DNA of 50,980 nt from JANQRA01 sp035550735 (lineage in GTDB: Bacteria; Actinomycetota; Acidimicrobiia; Spongiisociales; ZC4RG35): the NCBI GenBank assembly GCA_035550735.1, contig DASZOM010000037.1:1-50980 (forward strand), read 5' to 3'. The notes under the pieces were generated by a model. That model was given only the letters and a program-made list of their open reading frames with translations, did not search any database and was not told where the DNA came from. Each line of letters starts with the position of its first letter. The first letter of the stretch is position 1. Of this stretch, positions 8,965 through 14,990 are shown piece by piece. The position numbers and the translations under genes were made by a program.

Positions 8965-9996
8965 TCACGGCCGGGCGGACGACACCAGCACATTGTGGAG
9001 CGCGTCGAACTCCTCCAGGCACTTTCCCGAGCCGAGCACCACAGACTGCAGCGGATAGGCCGCGGTCACGATGGGCATCCCCGTCTCATGGGCCAGACGG
9101 TGGTCCAGCCCAACCAGCAGCGCTCCTCCCCCGGTGAGGACGATCCCCCGTTCAACGACGTCGGCGGCGAGTTCCGGCGGAGTCTTGTCCAGCGTGTACT
9201 TGACCGCATCGACGATTGCCTGCGTCGGCTCCTCGATCGCCTCCCGAACCTCCTGGCTGGACAGGAGGATCGTCTTGGGCAACCCGGTCACCAGGTCGCG
9301 CCCCCTGACCTCGGCTGATGGCTCTTCGGCATAGGGCCATGCGGATCCGACCGCGATCTTGAGCTGCTCGGCGGTGCGCTCACCGACCAGCACGTTGTGC
9401 TCCTTCTTGACCCAATCGATGATCGCCGAGTCGAGCTCGTCACCACCGACCCGGATGGAGCGCGACACCACGATGCCCCCCAACGAGATCACGGCGACCT
9501 CGGTGGTGCCGCCCCCGATGTCGACCACCATCGAGCCGGACGGCTCGCCTATCGGGAGCCCGGAGCCGATTGCGGCCGCCATGGGCTCCTCGATGGTGTA
9601 TGCCCGGCGGGCGCCGGCGTGATAGGCGGCCTCCTCCACTGCCCTCCGCTCCACCGGGGTGATCCCCGACGGCACACACACCACGATCCGGGGACGGGCC
9701 CACTTGCGGCGATGCACCTTCTGGATGAAGTAGCGGAGCATCTTCTCGGTGATGTCGAAGTCGGCGATCACGCCGTCGCGGAGAGGGCGGATGGCGGTGA
9801 TGTTGGCGGGCGTGCGCCCGATCATCCGCTTCGCCTCCATGCCCACGGCGAGTGCCTTGTTGTTCTGGGAGTTGATGGCCACCACCGACGGCTCGTTGAG
9901 CACGATCCCGCCACCACGCACGTAGACCAGCGTGTTGGCCGTGCCGAGGTCGATGGCCATGTCCTGGCCTGCAAATGAAAGAAGGGTTTCAGCCAT
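8965..9996 (-). CDS. mreB: Actin-like cell shape protein MreB
   Basis: Cytoplasmic actin homologue that organises side-wall synthesis. The 343 aa contain the phosphate-binding DLGTANTLVYV near residue 16-27, the second phosphate loop DIGGGTTEVAVISLGG, and the adenosine motif LTGGGALLVGLD. First gene of the mreBCD-mrdA-rodA operon. The ATG gives the usual short N-terminus. No clear SD is visible; a 12-nt palindrome sits just before the start. Confidence 0.97.
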   Translation of the reverse strand: MAETLLSFAGQDMAIDLGTANTLVYVRGGGIVLNEPSVVAINSQNNKALAVGMEAKRMIGRTPANITAIRPLRDGVIADFDITEKMLRYFIQKVHRRKWARPRIVVCVPSGITPVERRAVEEAAYHAGARRAYTIEEPMAAAIGSGLPIGEPSGSMVVDIGGGTTEVAVISLGGIVVSRSIRVGGDELDSAIIDWVKKEHNVLVGERTAEQLKIAVGSAWPYAEEPSAEVRGRDLVTGLPKTILLSSQEVREAIEEPTQAIVDAVKYTLDKTPPELAADVVERGIVLTGGGALLVGLDHRLAHETGMPIVTAAYPLQSVVLGSGKCLEEFDALHNVLVSSARP

Positions 9997-10001
9997 GTTG
10001 G

Positions 10002-10013
10002 GGGAGCGCTCCC
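10002..10013. promoter_or_regulatory. 12-nt perfect palindrome before mreB
   Basis: GGGAGCGCTCCC lies 5 nt upstream of the mreB ATG, where an SD should be. It could be a short RNA hairpin in the initiation region or a protein-binding site. It is a single copy in the window, so function is unproven. Confidence 0.35.
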
Positions 10014-10028
10014 GGGCAGATCGACGGG

Positions 10029-10057
10029 ATTGTAGGGGGGAAACCTAACCTGTGCCA
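10029..10057 (-). promoter_or_regulatory. Candidate mreB promoter
   Basis: On the minus strand TACAAT (10029-10034, 5/6 match to the -10 consensus) is preceded at 17 nt by a weak TGGCAC (10052-10057). It lies in the 110-nt gap between ndk and mreB and would give a leader of roughly 25 nt. Confidence 0.45.
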
Positions 10058-10106
10058 TCGCCTTGGCGACGTGTCGGTGGAGGTCGTCTGACAGCCGCCG
10101 TCTCGC

Positions 10107-10523
10107 TCACATTTGGGCCGACCCGAAGAAGAGCTCGAGCTCGCGGACCGCGCTCTCCGGGCCGTCGGAGCCGTGGACGATGTTCTCGGTGACTCTCAGT
10201 CCGAGATCGCCACGGATCGTGCCGGGAGCGGCCTGTCTCGGGTCGGTGGCGCCCATCAGCACGCGCCCGACTGCGATCGCATCGTCCCCCGACCACTCCA
10301 TGGCCACAACGGGGCCCGAGGTGATGAAGGAGAGCAGCTCCGGGAAGAACGGCTTGTCGACGTGCTCCGCGTAGTGGGTGCGGGCTAGCTCCTCGCCGAT
10401 GGTGAGCCCACGGACCTTCTCCAACCGGAGACCCTTGCGCTCGAAACGCGAGATCACCTCTCCGACCAGGCCCCTGGCGACCCCATCCGGCTTGACCATG
10501 ATGAATGTGTGTTCGACAGCCAT
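10107..10523 (-). CDS. ndk: Nucleoside diphosphate kinase
   Basis: Transfers the gamma phosphate of ATP to nucleoside diphosphates through a phosphohistidine. The 138 aa show FIMVKPDGVARGLVGE at the start and the active-site NIVHGSDG with His117. Length is standard. It follows folC by 42 nt on the same strand and precedes the mreB operon. Confidence 0.97.
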   Translation of the reverse strand: MAVEHTFIMVKPDGVARGLVGEVISRFERKGLRLEKVRGLTIGEELARTHYAEHVDKPFFPELLSFITSGPVVAMEWSGDDAIAVGRVLMGATDPRQAAPGTIRGDLGLRVTENIVHGSDGPESAVRELELFFGSAQM

Positions 10524-10565
10524 GAGGCCGACAACGCTATCCGCCGGATGGTGTTGGGCGAAGTC

Positions 10566-11852
10566 TCAGGTGAGCAGGTCCCTCACCTCACCGACGAGGT
10601 ACAACGAGCCGGTTACGAGCACGGCGCCACCGGGGCCCGATTCTGCTCTGGCCATGTCGACGGCGTCCGCCACGTTGTCGGCGGCGAGCACCGGTATGTC
10701 GGGCAGCGTGCTGGAGGCGACGGCGGCCAGCTCGGCCGCCGGCATCGCCCGTTTGTAGTCCACGGCGGTGGTCACCATCCCCTTGGCGATCGGAGCGAGA
10801 CGCTCCAGGATGAGCTGGACGTTCTTGTCCCCCATGACCCCGAGCACCACGTGCCAGCGGGTGGTCGGGTACTCCTCCTGAACTGACTCGACGAGGGTCT
10901 CCATGGCGTCGGCGTTGTGCGCCCCGTCGACCAAGACGAAAGGGGACGACCCCAACGGCTCCATCCGACCGGGAGCAGTCGCCACCGCCGCCGCATCCCG
11001 GACCGCCTCGACATCGAGTCTCCGTCCGACCAGCGCCTCCGCAGCTGCGATGGCGATGGCGAAGTTGGTCAGCTGGTAGTGGCCATGCAGAGGGAGGAAC
11101 ACGTCCTCGTAGGTCGCCTCGGCGCCCTTGAAGGTGACGAGCCAGCCCCCGACCCCGCGCTCGTAGCTCTCGATCCCGAAGTCGTCGTCGAATCGGCGGT
11201 GCTGGATGCCGAGCCCCCGAGCAGTTTCCCTCGCCTCGTCCAGAGCCACCTCGGGCAGGGGACCGGTGATCAGTATCGATCCCGGGCCGGTGATCGCCAG
11301 CTTCTCCCGTGCGATCCCACGCAGGTCCTCACCGAGGTACTGGGTGTGCTCCACGCCGATCGAAGTCACGACACAGACATCGGCGTCCACCACGTTGGTG
11401 GCGTCGAGACGTCCCCCCAGCCCGACCTCGATGACGGCCGCGTTCACTGCCTGGTCGGCGAAATAGGCGAAGCCCGCCGCGGTGATCAGCTCGAAGTAGG
11501 TGTTGGGCTGACCACCCGTGCTCTCCCGGAGGTCGGCGAACGCGGCGACATCGGTCAATGCCAGTGCGAACTCCTCACTCGTGGACACCCGGCCGTTGAC
11601 GGCCAGCCGCTCCTCGATCGTCTGCAGATGAGGCGACGTGTAGGTGCCGGTGGTGAGGCCATGGGCGACGAGGACGAGGGTGGAGAATCGGGATGTGGAC
11701 GTCTTGCCGTTGGTCCCTGCGACGTGGATGATCGGATAACCCTCGTGAGGACTTCCCATGAGGTCGAGCAGGTCACGCATCCGATCGAGACCGTGTTCAC
11801 CGCCCAAGCCGATATGGCGGTCGAGGTAGGCGTTCGCCTGTTCGTAGTTCAT
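10566..11852 (-). CDS. folC: Bifunctional folylpolyglutamate/dihydrofolate synthase
   Basis: Adds glutamate to folates (and may make dihydrofolate) with ATP. The 428 aa begin MNYEQANAYLDRHIG, the family start, and carry the P-loop HVAGTNGKTSTSR, followed by EVGLGGRLDATNVV and the C-terminal Mur-ligase domain (VDGAHNADAM). The start codon is only 5 nt past the base of a strong hairpin ending the upstream surface-protein gene and there is no SD. Translation may therefore be leaderless or depend on an unseen promoter. Most actinobacteria have valS before folC; here a surface-protein island sits there instead. Confidence 0.95.
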   Translation of the reverse strand: MNYEQANAYLDRHIGLGGEHGLDRMRDLLDLMGSPHEGYPIIHVAGTNGKTSTSRFSTLVLVAHGLTTGTYTSPHLQTIEERLAVNGRVSTSEEFALALTDVAAFADLRESTGGQPNTYFELITAAGFAYFADQAVNAAVIEVGLGGRLDATNVVDADVCVVTSIGVEHTQYLGEDLRGIAREKLAITGPGSILITGPLPEVALDEARETARGLGIQHRRFDDDFGIESYERGVGGWLVTFKGAEATYEDVFLPLHGHYQLTNFAIAIAAAEALVGRRLDVEAVRDAAAVATAPGRMEPLGSSPFVLVDGAHNADAMETLVESVQEEYPTTRWHVVLGVMGDKNVQLILERLAPIAKGMVTTAVDYKRAMPAAELAAVASSTLPDIPVLAADNVADAVDMARAESGPGGAVLVTGSLYLVGEVRDLLT

Positions 11853-11857
11853 GGAGC

Positions 11858-11887
11858 GGGGCCCCGGGAGGTTACCCCCGGGGCCCC
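11858..11887 (-). terminator. Terminator of surface-protein cassette 1
   Basis: GGGGCCCCGGG (11858-11868) and CCCGGGGCCCC (11877-11887) form an 11-bp stem with an 8-nt loop, 30 nt after the stop of cassette 1. Near-identical hairpins with the same flanking ATGGAGCG follow cassettes 2 and 3. Very stable, no U-tract. Confidence 0.75.
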
Positions 11888-11917
11888 ATCTGCTCGCCTC
11901 GTCCGGGAACTGGGCTG

Positions 11918-13036
11918 TCAGGCGCCGTCTTCCGAGGTCCGTCGTGACACGAGAACGCCGATTGAGCCCGCAGCCAGCAGCAACAGGCCGATCATCGCAG
12001 TCAGATCCGCTCGGGCTCCGGTGAAGGGCAGGGACTGGGTGTCCGCGCAGTCGTCGATGGTCAGAGACCCCGAGCTCTCCAGGCCGGCGGGAAACTCGAA
12101 GCCGGTGCCAGGTGTCGCCTCCCAGGTGTATCGCCCTTCGGCGACCGTCACGGTCCCCTCCTCCGTGAAGGTCTCGACTACCGCCCCGCTCGAGTCGGTG
12201 ATGACGACCTCGGCACCGCCCGGGACCGGAATCGAGACGTCGATCACACCCACGGCCTCATCGTCTACGACCCCACAACCGCCCCCAACCGTGACCACGA
12301 TGGCGCCTCCCACCTCGGGAGGCACCTCGTGGTTCGAGAAGACACATGTGACGGTCTCGCCGGCCCGGAGGACTATCTCCGGGAGGGGCGAGTTGCTGTC
12401 GTCACAGACGGCCGTCTCCAGTTGCCAGCCCGCCGGGACCACCTCCGAAAGGGAATACTCACCGGGCGCCAGCTCACCCGAGTCGTGCTGCTCGCCGGCA
12501 GCCAGGGAGAACCCGTCTGGGGCGTAGCTCGCCGAGAACTGGAACTCCTGTGTCGTGCTCGAGCCCTCGGTCACCTCCTTCACCACGATGATGCGGCTTG
12601 AATCGGGACAGTCGACCCTGACCGACATGGCACCGGAGAAGACGCCATCCTCACCGAAACGCACCGATACGACGATCTCGTCTCCCAGTGTCAGCATGCC
12701 CTCGCCCTCGACGGTCACGTTCGGGGTAGCCTCGACATCGAAGAGCACGACCTCGGTCCCGCCTGACCGGACGAAGAGGTCGCTGTTGGGATGCAAGGAC
12801 TGTTGATTCACCGCGATCCCGACAACCGAGCATTCCCGGCCCTCGAATCCCGCAGCAACCTCCTGGGTCGCCAGCGTGTGGAATGTGCCGGGCGCGCCCT
12901 CTCTGGTGCCCCTCGGGATCTCCACGTCGAACTCGGCAGCATGCGCGGTCGACATGGGTGTGAAGAAACCGAACACAAAGACCAGCGCCGCCATGATGCC
13001 GATCGACCGCATCATCCGGAAAAGGCTCTTTCTCAT
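11918..13036 (-). CDS. LPFTG-anchored surface protein, one B repeat (cassette 1)
   Basis: 372 aa secreted protein predicted to be sortase-anchored. Residues 1-33 are a signal peptide (cleavage likely after AHA). Residues 34-143 are an N-terminal domain shared with cassette 2. Residues about 148-236 resemble prealbumin-like/DUF5979-type domains (RIIVVKEVTEGS, CVFSNHE). Residues 244-331 are one B repeat bracketed by cysteines. LPFTG starts at residue 336 and is followed by a hydrophobic helix and an Arg-containing tail. The ATG lies 4 nt after GGGATAGG of the shared 5' RNA element. Monocistronic by its own leader and terminator. No sortase gene is in the window. The biological role is unknown; adhesion or wall decoration is a guess. 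Confidence 0.85.
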   Translation of the reverse strand: MRKSLFRMMRSIGIMAALVFVFGFFTPMSTAHAAEFDVEIPRGTREGAPGTFHTLATQEVAAGFEGRECSVVGIAVNQQSLHPNSDLFVRSGGTEVVLFDVEATPNVTVEGEGMLTLGDEIVVSVRFGEDGVFSGAMSVRVDCPDSSRIIVVKEVTEGSSTTQEFQFSASYAPDGFSLAAGEQHDSGELAPGEYSLSEVVPAGWQLETAVCDDSNSPLPEIVLRAGETVTCVFSNHEVPPEVGGAIVVTVGGGCGVVDDEAVGVIDVSIPVPGGAEVVITDSSGAVVETFTEEGTVTVAEGRYTWEATPGTGFEFPAGLESSGSLTIDDCADTQSLPFTGARADLTAMIGLLLLAAGSIGVLVSRRTSEDGA

Positions 13037-13040
13037 CTGC

Positions 13041-13171
13041 CCTATCCCTTTCGTCTCGCCTGGGACAGGGGAGGTCTCACCATTGGCTCGGCCGAACCGA
13101 GGTGACCGTCTTCCAGATTCGGCTTCAGGGCCTCCCTATTTCCCCTCTGCCCGGTCACCTCGGGGGTGACC
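13041..13171 (-). ncRNA. Structured 5' leader element, copy 1 (candidate riboswitch)
   Basis: Leader of cassette 1, read on the minus strand. Helix P0: GGTGACC (13165-13171 region) pairs with 13153-13159. Outer helix: GGGAGG (13131-13136) pairs with CC..UCCC of 13062-13069. Hairpin P2: GCCGAATC (13116-13123) pairs with GGTTCGGC (13091-13098). The P2 loop holds GGTCACC (13101-13107), complementary to GGTGAGACC (13073-13081). CCTGTCCC (13062-13069) can alternatively pair with GGGATAGG (13041-13048) in front of the start codon. This copy differs from copies 2 and 3 in P0 and P2, yet the pairs are kept. Class not recognised. Confidence 0.7.
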
Positions 13172-13249
13172 CAGCAGGGCCCACTCCATTCCCCGCAACG
13201 GGAGTCTCCAAACGGTCGGCGCAGCAAGAAGACGCGGGGTCGATGGAGC

Positions 13250-13279
13250 GAGGCCCCGGGAGATTGCTCCCGGGGCCTC
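13250..13279 (-). terminator. Terminator of surface-protein cassette 2
   Basis: A perfect 13-bp stem (GAGGCCCCGGGAG at 13250-13262 with 13267-13279) around a 4-nt loop, 27 nt after the stop of cassette 2. Its flanks (ATGGAGCG on one side, TGCTCGCTCTGTGGTTGCTG on the other) match those of the cassette 3 terminator. Confidence 0.8.
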
Positions 13280-13306
13280 GTGCTCGCTCTGTGGTTGCTG
13301 TAGGGA

Positions 13307-14722
13307 CTAGGGCCGCTGAGCGGGACCGGTTCGGCCGGTCAGCAGGGTCAGCCCGCCTGCGAAGAGCAGGACGATGCCGAGCGCGGCGAGGGCATCGGAG
13401 TCCACGCCGGTGAAGGGCAGGACGTCGGGGTTGGAGCAGGTCTCCACCGTCACCGATCCGGTGCTGGCGAATCCCGCCGGGAACTCGAAGCCGGGGTTGG
13501 CAGTCGCCACCCACGTGTAGACATCGCCCTCGGGCACCTCGACAGAGCCATCGGAGCTGAAGGTGCCGACGACGTCCCCGTCGGAGTCACGGACCACGAC
13601 GTTGGCGCCACCGGCCACCGACATGGTCACATTGACCCGGCCGATGCCGGCTGTGCCGGAGACGGTGCACGTGCTGCCCACCGTGACGAGGATCGAGGCA
13701 CCGACCTCCGCACAATCGTCAACTGTGACGCTGCCGCTGGCGACGAACCCGGGCGGGAAGACGAAGCCCGCGGCCGGAGTCGCTTCCCATGTATACGTCC
13801 CACCTGGCGCGACATCGATGGTTCCATCCTGACTGAGCGAACCTACGACCTGGCCTGAGGAGTCACTCACCACCACATCGGCGCCGCCGGCTACCGACAT
13901 CGTCACGGACACCTGGCCGGAAGGCCCGGCTCCGGTTATCACGCATCCAGGGGTCACGGTCACGATGACCGAAGCGTCGACCTCCGACTCGACGTTGGTG
14001 AACGTGCAAGTGACCGTCTCGCCTGCGGCGAGAGCGATCGAACCTGGTGCCGAACCATCGCTACACGTGGCGGACTGCTGCGTCCATCCGGCCGGCACGG
14101 TCTCGGAGACCGAGTAGGTGCCGGGGTCGAGGTCACCCGAGTCGTTCTGCTGTCCGTGCGACAGGGCGAAGCCGTCGGCGTCGTAGCTCGCAGTGAACTG
14201 GAAGGCCTGCGACGTGTCAGAGCCGTCGGTCACCTCCTTGACCACGATGATGCGGCCGGTGACCGGATCACCGAGACACCGCACCTCGAGTCTGTGATCG
14301 GCGGAGAACACGCCGTCGGAGCCCAGACGCACGGAGACCACGATGATGTTGCCCAGCGTCAGGGTGCCGATGCCCTCGGTGATCTGCCCGGGGGTTCGCT
14401 CCACGTCGGGGAGGATGACCGTCGTCCCCGCCGACTCCACGATGAGGTCGTTGTCGGGATGTACCGAGTCCTGGTTGAGACCCACCGACCGAACGGTGCA
14501 CTGCTGGCCGAGAGCCTCGGCGGGAATGTCGTCCTCGTCGTCGACCAGGTGGATGGTTCCCGGTGTGTCGACAATCGTGTCATCGACGTCGATGTCGACT
14601 TCGAAGCCCACGGCTGCAAATGCCGCCGTCGCGCTCAACAGACTGACGAGCAGAACGAGCACGGCCGTGACTGCGATCGAACGAGCCGGATGACGTCTGG
14701 CCGCGCCTGTGTTGCCTCCCAT
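13307..14722 (-). CDS. LPFTG-anchored surface protein, two B repeats (cassette 2)
   Basis: 471 aa. Signal peptide 1-36 (ATAAFA before AVGFEV). An N-terminal domain similar to that of cassette 1 follows (EVDIDVDD... LNQDSVHPDNDLIVESAG), then a prealbumin-like domain starting RIIVVKEVTDGSDTS. Two B repeats span about 250-430, each about 88 aa with one Cys at each end and the core YTWxATPxxGFxFPxGF. LPFTG starts at residue 435, followed by a membrane helix and a tail with Arg. The ATG is 4 nt after GGGATAGG of the 5' RNA element. It is clearly a paralogue of cassettes 1 and 3, arisen by tandem duplication. Likely exposed on the cell surface; ligand unknown. Confidence 0.85.
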   Translation of the reverse strand: MGGNTGAARRHPARSIAVTAVLVLLVSLLSATAAFAAVGFEVDIDVDDTIVDTPGTIHLVDDEDDIPAEALGQQCTVRSVGLNQDSVHPDNDLIVESAGTTVILPDVERTPGQITEGIGTLTLGNIIVVSVRLGSDGVFSADHRLEVRCLGDPVTGRIIVVKEVTDGSDTSQAFQFTASYDADGFALSHGQQNDSGDLDPGTYSVSETVPAGWTQQSATCSDGSAPGSIALAAGETVTCTFTNVESEVDASVIVTVTPGCVITGAGPSGQVSVTMSVAGGADVVVSDSSGQVVGSLSQDGTIDVAPGGTYTWEATPAAGFVFPPGFVASGSVTVDDCAEVGASILVTVGSTCTVSGTAGIGRVNVTMSVAGGANVVVRDSDGDVVGTFSSDGSVEVPEGDVYTWVATANPGFEFPAGFASTGSVTVETCSNPDVLPFTGVDSDALAALGIVLLFAGGLTLLTGRTGPAQRP

Positions 14723-14726
14723 TGAA

Positions 14727-14852
14727 CCTATCCCTTCGATAGCTGGGACAGGCCGGTCTCACCACTGGCTCGGCCGGACCGAGGTGACCGTCTTGCAGGC
14801 CCGGCGTCGATGCCTCCCTATTTCCCCTTCGGGTCGACCACATTCGTGGCCA
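14727..14852 (-). ncRNA. Structured 5' leader element, copy 2 (candidate riboswitch)
   Basis: Leader of cassette 2. P0: TGGCCAC (14846-14852) with GTGGTCG (14835-14841). Outer helix: GGGAGG (14813-14818) with CC..UCCC inside 14745-14752. P2: GCCGGGCC (14798-14805) with GGTCCGGC (14773-14780). Loop GGTCACC (14783-14789) is complementary to GGTGAGACC (14755-14763). CCTGTCCC (14745-14752) can instead pair with GGGATAGG (14727-14734), 4 nt before the ATG. The promoter at 14859-14888 would start transcription near 14852, the base of P0. Confidence 0.75.
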
Positions 14853-14858
14853 CAGCCA

Positions 14859-14888
14859 ATAGTGAACCACAGCCCGGAACGCTGTCAA
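14859..14888 (-). promoter_or_regulatory. Promoter of surface-protein cassette 2
   Basis: On the minus strand TTGACA (14883-14888, perfect -35) and CACTAT (14859-14864) are 18 nt apart. The same layout stands at the matching place of cassette 3. It lies between the cassette 3 terminator and the RNA element. Confidence 0.7.
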
Positions 14889-14930
14889 ACGATTCGTCGA
14901 TCTCGAGGCGGAAGGGGTGACTCATGGAGC

Positions 14931-14960
14931 GGGGCCCCGGAAGGTTGCTTCCGGGGCCCC
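14931..14960 (-). terminator. Terminator of surface-protein cassette 3
   Basis: A 13-bp stem (GGGGCCCCGGAAG at 14931-14943 with 14948-14960) and 4-nt loop, 30 nt after the stop of cassette 3. The upper stem differs from the other two (GGAAG/CTTCC against GGGAG/CTCCC), so pairing is kept by compensatory changes. Confidence 0.8.
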
Positions 14961-14990
14961 ATTGCTCGCTCTGTGGTTGCTGTAGGGAAA

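Noticed and set aside
13041..13171. Leader repeats as a CRISPR array or mobile-element ends
   Set aside because: The three copies are kilobases apart, each directly upstream of a gene, with stems that covary; there are no spacers, cas genes or transposase.
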